A stretch of 64,000 nt of DNA from Isoetes taiwanensis (lineage: Eukaryota; Streptophyta; Lycopodiopsida; Isoetales; Isoetaceae): the NCBI GenBank assembly GCA_021234155.1, contig JAJEKV010000556.1, forward strand, positions 84,058 to 148,057, read 5' to 3'. The position numbers were made by a program, and so were the translations under genes. Within the stretch, counting starts at the first letter, position 1. Each line of letters starts with the position of its first letter. Below, piece after piece: positions 1-9,331 of the stretch. The notes below the pieces were generated by a model that searched no databases, was not told the DNA's origin, and saw nothing but the letters and a program-made list of their open reading frames with translations.

Positions 1-120
1 AAAACAATAAATCGTTAACCCAAGCTCTAAATTTCAAGATGCAAGGGGAGAGTGTTGGATTTTGGTTCAAAGATTGGATCTTAATACAAACAAAGCTTTT
101 GCATCATGAAATAGAATATA

Positions 121-403
121 GAGCAATGAAGGGATCTGTTTGCCGGTGGTTATATTGATGCGGGGAATTCAGCCGGCTATGGTGCTGCGAGGGGCATATA
201 GAGCAATGAAGGGATATCTTGCCCGGTGATTATGGTGGTGCGAGGGGCATATAGAGCAATGAAGGGATACACCGCCACTAGTTATATTGATGCGAGGGAA
301 TTCAGCCCGACTATGGTCTTTGCGAGGGGGCATATAGAGCAATGAAGGGATATCTTTGCAAGTGGTTATGGTCTTTGCGGGGGCATATAGAGCGATGAAT
401 GAG
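121..403. repeat. Minisatellite with alternating 53/81-bp units
   Basis: The word GAGCAATGAAGGGA (last copy diverged) recurs at about 121, 201, 254, 337 and 390. The spacing alternates near 81 and 53 bases, which makes a higher-order unit of about 134 bases. Intervening text such as GCGAGGGGCATATA also repeats. No open frame runs through it. It lies upstream of a copia-like LTR start and could be a decayed internal part of that element. Confidence 0.7.
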
Positions 404-974
404 GAGCTACCCGGCGATTATGGTGAAAATGCAAGTGGACTTGGGAGCAGCGGCTATGGAGCAATATCAAAAGCGAAGTGCTTGGAGTGCTAACCATAGA
501 TGCGGTGTGTACCCAAGCGGTGATTGTGCCGATAACTATGGTGCGGCGGTGTGGGGCTTAGGTGCAACAACTAAATGAGAATATTGCCAATACACCGTGA
601 GTATAGTAGCTATACCGATGGGCGGTGGTGGTAGCTATCGTCTAATCAAGGGATAATGCTACTAGGAAAACGACCGGTATGGAGCATCGTGTGGGGCATT
701 TACTGAAAGTACAAGATACCACGATAACACTTGGAGGTCTTGCAATTTTTTCAAGAATTATAAAGGTAATGTTCTTTGCTAGAGCTAGACACGGAAAAAC
801 TCCATCTAGAGGTAGCTATGTTGCAAGTGGTGGATCGTGAGATGGTTTGGAGAAGGAGACATGGAGTTAGTTTTGAATTGGTGAGGGGAGTGCCAGTAAA
901 AGTCTTTCCAAAACATTCGTGTTGGCGGATGTAGAAAGTTTTTTGTGTTTCAGTCTCTTGTAGTAGTCATCTTC

Positions 975-1362
975 TTGAGGGGGAGTGTTGGAATATGACA
1001 AAAAGATGACTGGTAGTCTTCTAGCCGTTAACAGTAGATGAGATTCTGCTGCAGCATTTACTATTTGTTCCTTCAAGGAACTCTTTTATATGTATTCCTA
1101 TTGATAATGAAAACACACGGTTGCTTCTTTGAGATCGGCGCTTCCAATTCTCGTTTTCTAATAAGCGGGATACAGAAATACATCTTTACAGCCATGAGAA
1201 CTATACCACCGGCCAATTTTTGTAAATCCGTGACATTCTGTATGGAAAAAAATTGGGCGGAATTTGATCCAATCTGGAAACGAAATGTCAATTTTGTCCC
1301 TCTTAGATTATTTTGCAGGAATCTCTATGATCGAATCTCTTTTGTAAATTGTACACGGAAGA
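975..1362 (+). mobile_element. Copia-type LTR start with polypurine tract (partial)
   Basis: A polypurine tract (TTGAGGGGGAG, 975-985) is followed directly by TGTTGGAATATGACA. This is the usual junction between the internal region and the 3' LTR of plant Ty1-copia elements. The LTR body runs at least to the TIR insertion that begins at 1363 and may resume after 1824. I could not fix its CA end, and no pol frame is visible upstream. A similar junction (AGGGGAGAG then TGTTGG) occurs near 45-58, which suggests a second, nested or older copy. Confidence 0.4.
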
Positions 1363-1824
1363 CCGTATATATCATCCGGGATGTGGTTAACCCGGACACC
1401 CGTTATCAGCCATTGTGGTTAATCAGGACCTGCGCAGTTTGAAGCCAAAAAACCAACTGTTTTTGCCCTTTTTTTGATCGATTCTGCTCTATTTCGCCTT
1501 AAATCTCTTCCTCTCTTCATCAATCTAACATAAAAGAGGCATACAAAGCGATTGGCATGCTTTTTAAAGCGGATCAAACCGCCCACGGAGCAGCAAGAGC
1601 GATCTGATCAAAATTTCTGCCCCCGCCGCACAGTTCTACGCTTGGTTTTTTGTCCGTATTAACCACTTTTTGTCCGGATTAACCATTTGGCTGATATCGG
1701 ATGGCCGGATTAACCACCCCGGCTGATATCGGATGTCGGATTAACCACCCACGGGCGATCACGGATGTCCGGATTAACCACTCTGTTTTGTCCGGATTAA
1801 CCACATCCCGGATGATATATACGG
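1363..1824. mobile_element. 462-bp TIR element with ATTAACCAC repeats
   Basis: Positions 1363-1398 and 1789-1824 form a 36-base inverted repeat with one mismatch (outer end CCGTATATATCATCCGGG). Inside, the word CCGGATTAACCA and close variants recur at least five times between 1660 and 1800, mostly next to the right end. The length, lack of coding frames and subterminal repeats fit a non-autonomous DNA transposon (MITE). No clear target-site duplication can be assigned. It appears to sit inside the LTR-like sequence that starts at 986. Confidence 0.65.
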
Positions 1825-2720
1825 AGTTCCCAGTAGATAGTACTAGAACATCTTTCAGGCTTCAAATCGTCTGCTTTCATACAAACTGTACATTTATTGA
1901 GCTGTTTCTTTGTTCTTCAGAATATATATAGTCAACCCGTACTTGCCAGGAGGAGTCACTATGTCTTATTTAGGAGCCCAAGTTCTGCATCCAGAATGCT
2001 GATTCTAATGGACTCTGGGCCTTATATTGCAGACGAGAATCGCTTATGTCCCTTTCTAGATTAAAGCTTAGGAGAGTTCTGTTGTTTTTGCCAATTTCTT
2101 CCATCAAAAGGCGTAGCTAGATCCTTGCAAATTTCACCCAATCTGTTACATCTCATACAGGTCTCAATATCTTAAAGATTTGGCCAGCTGTAGTTCCTAT
2201 GGCTGTGAAAATGCATTTGTCAATCCCGCAGATCCATACCAGAGCTAAATTCATAGAGCTAAATTCTTCGAAATTTCAAATTTTCCAACCTGTTTCTTTA
2301 TGTAGGCTACACTTGAGCTAAATTCTTCAGATTTGGAGCTTCATTTCGCTTTCTGATCAATTTCGTCAAGAACAGCTTATAGGGTATAGGAAATTCAGGT
2401 TTTTAACTTCCGCTATTTGATTTCTTCAATACCTCTGTTGCTATTTGCCATATGTCATATGGCCGGCAAATCCGTATCTGGTCGGATTCAGAGTAGTTGA
2501 TGTAGAGAAGACATAGCCTACAGATCAAAATTTTTACTAATGCTGCATATTTGTTGTGTCCAATTCTATCCTCTGGAGTAGCGCAATTCAATATGATTTT
2601 GCCAGCATGCAATGCGACGTAACGATGACAGGCAGCTCCCGATGCTAACAGAGCAGCTCCGTCTGCTAATAATCTGAACTTTAAAATTCATCCTCCAATG
2701 TTTACTTTGTTCAATTATAT
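1825..2720. other. No gene seen
   Basis: AT-rich sequence. The first ~100 bases may be the rest of the interrupted LTR. I see no supported gene or RNA here. Confidence 0.4.
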
Positions 2721-2840
2721 AGGCCCATTAAACCATAACAATATTGAAAGCTAAACAGGCCCATTAAACCATAAACAATATTGAAAGCTAAACAGTAATA
2801 TAGGCCCATTAAATCATAACAATATTAAAACCTAATCTAT
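2721..2840. repeat. Tandem repeat, three imperfect 36-45-base units
   Basis: Three copies of a unit beginning AGGCCCATTAAACCATAA start at 2721, 2757 and 2802. They differ by small indels and substitutions. Confidence 0.7.
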
Positions 2841-2865
2841 TAAAATCATTTAGCATTTAACTAAC

Positions 2866-2923
2866 GCGGCGGCAACGCCGCCGCATGCCTGTCTTGTACA
2901 CCGCCGCATGCCTGTCTTGTACA
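2866..2923. repeat. GC hairpin followed by a 23-base duplication
   Basis: GCGGCGGC-AAC-GCCGCCGC (2866-2884) is a perfect 8-bp-stem hairpin in AT-rich surroundings. A 23-base word starting CCGCCGCATGCC is then duplicated head to tail (2878-2900, 2901-2923). On the minus strand the hairpin is followed by GTTAGTT, so it could be a worn Helitron terminus, but the CTRR ending is not convincing. Confidence 0.5.
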
Positions 2924-3090
2924 TGGTAAGATGTTGGGTTTGATTAAATGAAGAAACGAAAAATTGTGGCACTGGTTGTGGCCTAGAGTAAAATCTAGGG
3001 TGGATATGTGAGTGTCATTGTCTTTATCTAGAACAAATGTTGTTCATGTAATCTTGTTGCATGTAATAGTTAGTAGTCTAGGTGAAGATA

Positions 3091-3281
3091 AAAGAAAAAA
3101 GAAAAAAGAAAAAAGAAAAAAGAAAAAAGAAAAAAGAAAAAAGAAAAAAGAAAAAAGAAAAAAGAAAAAAGAAAAAAGAAAAAAAAAAAAAGAAAAAGAA
3201 AAAAGAAAAAAGAAAAAAGAAAAAAGAAAAAAGAAAAAAGAAAAAAGAAAAAAGAAAAAAGAAAAAAAAAAAAAGAAAAAG
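3091..3281. repeat. AAAAAAG microsatellite, ~190 bp
   Basis: Heptamer AAAAAAG repeated about 25 times with a few length slips. Lysine- or phenylalanine-rich open frames across it are artefacts of the repeat. Confidence 0.95.
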
Positions 3282-5810
3282 ACCTTAACATATCTTGAAA
3301 TAAAAGTCACTTTAATTCCTCATTTCAAGACTAGAGTTCTCATTCGGGGGTCAGCTAGATTTCTCTTTTAAGTAGGAAAAAGGAGCTTCTTTTTATTTGG
3401 CAAGGAAGATTGAAATATTTATGGATATGATTAAGAGACAATGCCTCTCGACTTTATAAGTAGACACAGCCTCTGCAAAAGGGTTGTGACAAATATTGCC
3501 TATAAATGAAGAGGGAATAAATTAGAAACTGAATTGAAGTACGTTTGAAGCCAAAAACACAATTTTATATGCTTACCTAAGCAAACAAACAAGAACCCAA
3601 ATGACCTTTCAGAAGCAAAAGAACTTACATCAGTACTAGAAGAATCGCCCTTAGCCTGTGCCATGGCAAATATGGCCAAATTATTCTGGTGATTCGATCT
3701 TTTGCAACTATTTTGAATGCTTATATGATTGCAAAAAGGATCAGAATGGCAAGAGTATGAATTTAGCTAAAGAATCACAACCCAATATTAAATTGCAACT
3801 GATTAACCCAGATGCTACTTACTTAAAAGGTTTTGCAATTTCTCGCTCATGCCTGTGTGTGCATTTTTTTGGCATGAGCAGCGTGGGTTTTGGAGTGGGC
3901 GGTGGGTAATGGATGTTTCTTAAACAACATGCATACAACGGCATGATTCACGGCCGATTGATTATAATCACCACATGGACATGATTCAAGGTCGATTAGT
4001 TATAATCGCCACTGCCGAGGCCATCGCCCAAGAAATGAAGAAGGAACGTTAGGGTCGGCACCAACTCATTTGTCATGAATTAGATAAAATTTTATGTCCT
4101 TGTACTATTCTTGGGAGGATCTGTACAAGAATTGCTGAGGCCTAAATGGAAGGTATTCTTTCATTCAAATATCAAAGCTTTGGAGTTTAAGTTGGTGAAA
4201 CAAGTTTCTATTTTGTTTGCAATAACAAGAAAGGAAGGTAATTTGTAGGTAAATGTGTTAGATTTTAAAAAGTTTCCATTGATATAAGTCAAACCAGGTC
4301 TTGCACCCCCTGAATGAGCTCTTTACTCCAAAAGGAATTTTTGGCAAAATTTTAGCTTTTTGGAACTTGCCCACTTTTCTTTCTCTTTTGCTCCATGTTC
4401 ATCTCGTGGCCCGATGGTTCATTTTCATTGCTTAAACGACTAATAATCCATCAGGGGTTTAGGGTCAAGAAGATCGTTTTAGTTTTACAAGGGAAGATTT
4501 ACAAGATTGGTATATTGTGAAATTAGAAAAGTGAATTGTGTTTCTTTTGCGAAGATTTCTATGCGGCTTTGATCTTGCATCTCAATTTATTTTGACATGT
4601 CTAAGAACAACATGCTAAAAAGGAGCAAAGAAGGTCATTTGAAACCACATTCAATGCTTTGATATTTGTAGAGTTAGTTGTTTTCAATCCATTTCTTGAC
4701 AATGCCATCGGATGTCTTTTTAAGAGATCCGGTTTTACATTTTTTGCTACCCCGCAAGCTCTTTGAAGTTGTCAAATTCGTGTGTCTTTGCAGTCTCTAT
4801 TTGCTTGCTCATGTACAATTTCTTTCTTCAGCTCCATTTGCAGCAATGAAGTCCCCAATGTCTAGATGGATATAACTACCTTAGTTCTCTTTAATTCAAA
4901 TCTGTCTTTTTGAACTTAGCCCTTTTAGGTTGTTGTTTATAAATTCAGCCCTTTCTCATTATGACATGCATTGAATTAAATGTGTCAAATTGGTATCTTG
5001 AGGTATGAAAGAATTATTTTTGTCTATGCAGACATGCAAGTTTCAAGATTTTTCTTTGTGCATTGGAGAATTGAGCTTAATGGTGAGTGGCCCGTCATGT
5101 ACTACAAAACTCGTCCGTGTTTCTTGGATTGGTTACCTACTATTCTAAAATCTTAGGCAAAGTCATATAGAGGTTCGATATTCCCTCAAAACCTTAGGCG
5201 AAATCGTATTTCATATTTCAAAATCATAGGCGCCTCTAATCATAAATGACTATAAGCGAAACGAGAGGTGCCCAGGGGCCCCAACATACGATTTGGGTCG
5301 TAGGATCGACGAATCCTGACGACTGTGGTAGTCCAGGGTGCACCTCGTTTAGAATATGTAACAAGCAAGTATAATGAAACTCTGGCTATGACCGCCACTT
5401 CTGTCTATGCCCTTGTCTATGCCGGTTCTATGCGAGTTAAATGCTTAGTTCTATGGCCGGTTCTATGCGGTTTCTTTTTTATGGGGGCTAGCCAATGTGT
5501 TGGCCCTCTGAAAAGAAAAAAATAAAACAAAAAAATCTTCTTCTGCAGGCAGTCAGATACTAGCAGATTTGACCTTGTCTATATTGGTTCTGTCGTGGCT
5601 GGGGCATTGGAGAAGATGATTCAAAAGCCAATGCATTTTTATGCCGACCAACAATACAGTTCTTTGCTGTTTAAAACCTGCGGAATAAGGGCAAAATTTA
5701 TAGGTGGTTGAAATTCGTCTCTTAAAAGTCTACCCTCCAAACCCGATGGGCGGCATAGTTGTTAACTCAATGGGTGTAACCTAGTGTGAACCCACCTTTA
5801 GTGCCAGCGT
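3282..5810. other. Gene-poor AT-rich stretch
   Basis: No frame with recognisable homology, no tRNA and no clear repeat was found in these 2.5 kb. Short open frames do not show protein-like composition. Confidence 0.4.
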
Positions 5811-6117
5811 CTTAAATATCATCCATTGTCATGCTTGAACTAGCATAAAATCTGAAAAACTCCGTGTGTTTTTTCTTTCGCTTTGACTTTTACGTTATAA
5901 CTTGCTAAATCCACAAAAACACTATGTATTTTCTGTGGTTCAAATATGATAGTGGATGATAATGTTTGCACGATCAAATTTCGTATGTTTATAACTTAAG
6001 GCTGTCAATGGTTTTTGTTGGTGTTGGTAAAAAAATACGTATGCGTCTGACGGTGGCATCGCATTTTTGGGAAGAACAGGTATTCTTTGGCAGAGGCAAA
6101 GGTCCAGTGGCAGATAA

Positions 6118-6133
6118 GGCATCACGTGATGCC
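6118..6133. other. Perfect 16-bp palindrome containing CACGTG
   Basis: GGCATCACGTGATGCC is a perfect palindrome with a G-box core. It lies about 200 bases before the first likely start of the HUH-like pseudogene. It could be a promoter site or a structural terminus of the element. Confidence 0.45.
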
Positions 6134-6347
6134 GCTTCATTTGGTGCCTAGTGATCTTCATGCCTTTTTGGGCGACTGTAGGTGTTGCGAGGCCCTTTTT
6201 CGGGTGCTGCAGATGCCTGTCTCCAATTCGACCGATCCCTTTCTGTGGTATTTGAGCCTGACGGAAACAGAAGGAGGTGAGCGACCTGCACAGATAACAG
6301 GTTAGGGAGTTCGGCTTTGTTTGTTTTTTTGTACTTGTTTGTTGATC

Positions 6348-7535
6348 ATGTCTGCTATGAGAAGGGCAGCCAGAAAGGGTAGGGTTGTTGATGCCTGTGA
6401 GTCCGTCCCTTCTTCGATGCCTGTGGATTCAAATTCTGTGCAGACTGAGACTTCCTGGATGCCTGCTCCTCCATGCCTAACCTTGCACAGAGCTGGGATG
6501 CAATAGATGTTTCTGTCACACTGGCCTTGTATGGTCAGGATGTTCCCCGTAGTTTCTTTGATGCCCTTTCTTCCTTCTGCGATAGGAGATGCCTTGCTGG
6601 TGCAGTTGCCATGGAGAGGGGGTCTTCTGCCGATCACCTCCATGTGCAGGCTGTGCTTAGAGCCCGCTACAAAATCAAACGACTACTAGGCTCTCCACCT
6701 GCACAATAATCCTAGCTGGTTGCAACGTGGATAGCCTTAAATCGCTCCAAAGTCTCCACCCTCGTTTGTGCAAACGTGTTAAAAACAAAAAGGATCACAG
6801 AAATTTAAGCAACTATGTTTTAAGGATTAGAAAAACCTCCATTTTAGTGCACAAATTGTTGGCCCTGAACGAGGCTATCAAAAGGGACTTCAATTGACCC
6901 TCTAAGCCAGCCGGCGTTATCTTAGTGTGCAAGGTGCTCAAGAATAACAGGTTGCACTGCTTCGAGGGCATGTTAAGGTACTGCATGAAAGACGTAGGCA
7001 AGGTGCATTACTCCTACCACCTGCGCAATTTATCTGAATCGATGATTGAGAAGGGAAAAGATTTGTATGTAAGATGGGGTGCTGGGGACACCAAGAGCCT
7101 GTGTGTGTTGGATAACAAAAACCTTCTGAACAAGGCAGTGCACTATGCTTTTTACCACGATAGTCGTAAATTGACTCCTAGTTTGACGTTCACAATTTGC
7201 AGGATGCTGAGAAGTGGGACATATACTTTAAGCAGCAGTTGGATCATTCCATCCAACACTGCCCATGTGAACGAGCATAGAGTCCATGCTGCTTGGAGGG
7301 TTTTGTTGAATCCCGCCCACTGTATGCCATCTGATGTTAGAACTATTCTCTTTGGTTTACCTGCAGGTTATGTGCCTGTTGAACGGAATGGGTTGGTCGT
7401 CGCAGATATTGGGATGATTATGTGCCATCTAATGAGATGGATTGTAATTTTTAGGATATCCATGATTCATCCTTCAGCCCTGATCTTGTTGATCATGGTG
7501 TGGATTACATCCCCATCCACACTGGGGATCACGCC
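6348..7535 (+). pseudogene. HUH (rolling-circle Rep-like) endonuclease, broken
   Basis: Protein-like sequence is spread over three frames. One part (6473-6709) carries an HUH-type motif, DHLHVQAVLR (two histidines, codons at 6634 and 6640), after AVAMERG. The next part, open from 6898 after a TGA at 6895, carries FEGMLRYCMKD, whose YxxK (tyrosine codon at 6979) fits Rep motif 3. HUH plus YxxK is the catalytic signature of single-tyrosine rolling-circle nucleases. The same frame continues to about 7390 with conserved-looking blocks (LLNKAVHYAFY, TYTLSSSWIIPS). Then a one-base shift leads to GRRRYWDDYVPSNE and, past a TAG, DLVDHGVDYIPIHTGDHAMA, ending near 7535. At least one stop and two frameshifts make it a pseudogene unless introns explain some breaks. 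It is not a Helitron protein: no helicase block is seen. Confidence 0.6.
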
Positions 7536-7602
7536 ATGGCAGTTGGCTGAGTTGTTGTGTGTCTTGTTACATGTACAGCTTCAGTTTTGTCTATGTTTTG
7601 CT

Positions 7603-8142
7603 TTCTTTCAGTGTGCATTTGTGGTGATGACAGAGACCGATGGAAATTCTGCTGGGAAGACGGGCCATCCCGTCGTGAGCTTGGATCCCTCTTTGATAAG
7701 CTCTAGGATTGACGATTCTCATCCTGATCCTCAGGTTTATCCTCCAGAGGGGGAGCAGCTGTTCACTGCAGAGGAATTTATAACGAGCATTATCCAGGTT
7801 GGGACGGAGGCCCATCAAATAGCTGCTTCCCTTAGGATCCTGAGGAGGCGGTTGACTGGTTTTTATGTGGCCATCGATTCGGCGATCTCTAGTGTTGCTT
7901 GAGAGCAGCTTAGTGCTCCAATATCTGAGTTACATGCTTTGAGATCTCACATGAGCCTCGCTAGGGGCTTGCTGACGCAGGAAATCCGGCAGCTTGATGC
8001 CGTGATCAGGCGGGCTGCATCTGAAGAGCCCATGAATCGGGCCTTTCTGTTCTTGATCTTGTTTGCAATGTTCTTGTTTGTGCAGTTTCATGTGTGTGGC
8101 GTCCATGCCACATGTACATTTTCTAAGCTTATGAATATGTGA
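7603..8142 (+). pseudogene. Second ORF of HUH element, C-terminal membrane anchor
   Basis: Likely begins after an acceptor (GCTTTCTTTCAG at ~7600) or at the ATG at 7627. It reads through 7899, hits a single TGA (7900-7902), and continues in the same frame to a TGA at 8140-8142. The product would be about 170 residues: an acidic N-terminal half, a helical, probably coiled-coil middle (TEAHQIAASLRILRRRL; RGLLTQEIRQLDAVIRR), and one strongly hydrophobic segment (AFLFLILFAMFLFVQF) about 20-35 residues before the end. This looks like a tail-anchored membrane protein. I do not recognise the family. The lone TGA could be a decay mutation. Its link with the HUH gene is by position and strand only. 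Confidence 0.45.
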
Positions 8143-8289
8143 TGTTTTGTCATTTGATACTGTGTCTTGTACATCCTTTGTTCGTTGCACTTGGTTACTA
8201 ACATCTGCCGACTTTCAGAGGGCTTTGGCCCCTCGGCATAAGGGAGACCCCCTCTGCTGGGATCTTCCTTATGCTCGGATGAGCATTGG

Positions 8290-8520
8290 CATTGCGTTGG
8301 GGTTCAATTCCCCAAGCTCACTAACAGATTCTCTTTGTGGGCTTGCAGCTATTCAAGGGCACTATGCATAGGATCATGAAATGCATGCCATTGACAGCTG
8401 GAGCTTGGAATGGTAGTCAATGACATGTATTAGATGGCTCCTATGCATGATCTCCACGTATCGTCCAGGTAAGCCATGTGCTTTGGATTCATCTGGGGTT
8501 CGATTCCCCAGGCTCATGCG
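8290..8520 (+). other. Two tRNA B-box-like motifs, 195 bp apart
   Basis: GGGGTTCGATTCCCCAGGCTC (near 8492) contains an exact RNA polymerase III B-box match (GGTTCGATTCC). A sister copy near 8297 reads GGGGTTCAATTCCCCAAGCTC. Each can form a T-arm stem. No complete tRNA cloverleaf or well-spaced A box could be drawn, so these may be relics of a tRNA-derived SINE or tRNA fragments. Confidence 0.3.
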
Positions 8521-9068
8521 ATTGTGTAATGTTCTTCGTGTTGTTGAGTCATGAAGTATTCTTATGGAGTAGTCTGTTCTGTCACTTTGATACTATACTG
8601 TACAAAAAGCACAATACTATTTTATCCAATGGTGTGTGCTTTGATAGTGTCCCCTTTAAAATCGGGTCAACAGGGGGCAGTTTTACCTGAAAAAGACTCG
8701 AATTGGGCGTTCTGGATTTGTGGAGAAGGAATATGTTCCCAGATGTGCCGTTATCCAATGGATCATACGCCATAATACATGCTTTAGCCATAAACAACTT
8801 CAATGAATTCTGTGGTTCAAACATGATATTGGATGATATTTACGATGCTCGCCTTCACTGGGCATAAAGAAGGGGGCGAATATCTTTTTCATATCATAGT
8901 TCTAAAATTAATAGCAGCGCAATTAACGTGGCAGAAAGTAGTAGGCGGGCCTTGATGCGCCTGGAGGTGCCGCCACGGCAGCCGCAACGTTGCTCTTCAT
9001 AATGCCCCAACCTGTCGCTCCTACAACTAAGTCCTTTCCTTCAAGCCTTCTGCTTTTGCTATATTCTG

Positions 9069-9321
9069 GTAAGGATCGCAAACCGTTGTCTTTTGCTGTT
9101 TCTCTTTTGGGTTTCCCGTTTATTCATGCTTGTTCCCATGAATTTATGGCTTTCCAGCAATTTTTTTCCAAAAATTTCATCCCTGAGGTTGGTGGTTTAT
9201 AGTTCTTTGCTTCCTTGATTCATGAATTGACAACTTTTATCTTTGATCCGACATTCTCTATTTTCTGAAAGGCATTCTTTCGCATTGATTTTATCATTAA
9301 TGTGATTGTTTTTATATTTAG
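9069..9321 (+). other. Probable 5'UTR intron of the PFK gene
   Basis: CTG/GTAAGG at 9068-9069 is a strong donor, and TTTATATTTAG at 9311-9321 is an acceptor 10 bases before the PFK start codon. An upstream exon (about 8950-9068) has an ATG at 9002, but splicing would put it out of frame with PFK. I read it as 5' untranslated. The exon start is unknown. Confidence 0.4.
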
Positions 9322-9331
9322 GTTGCCAAGA

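Larger units (their letters stand above)
5811..8842 (+). mobile_element. Decayed HUH-endonuclease (Replitron-like) element
   Basis: A ~3.0-kb unit containing an HUH/YxxK endonuclease-like pseudogene and a second ORF. Related ~27-base words beginning TTCAAACATGATATTGGATG occur three times: inverted at 5811-5840, direct at 5939-5961, and direct at 8816-8842. The first and last therefore act as imperfect terminal inverted repeats around the coding part. HUH-encoding eukaryotic transposons outside Helitrons are known as Replitrons in algae and other eukaryotes; assigning this unit to them is inference from motifs. Stops and frameshifts show that it is not active. Confidence 0.5.

Noticed and set aside
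3012-3371. Long Lys- or Phe-rich open frames on both strands
   Set aside because: They lie wholly in the AAAAAAG microsatellite and have no stop codons by composition.
8297-8520. Functional tRNA genes
   Set aside because: Only the B box and T-arm are convincing; no acceptor stem, anticodon arm or correctly spaced A box was found.
9002-9068. Alternative PFK start at ATG 9002
   Set aside because: Splicing 9068 to 9322 puts it one base out of frame with the PFK body.
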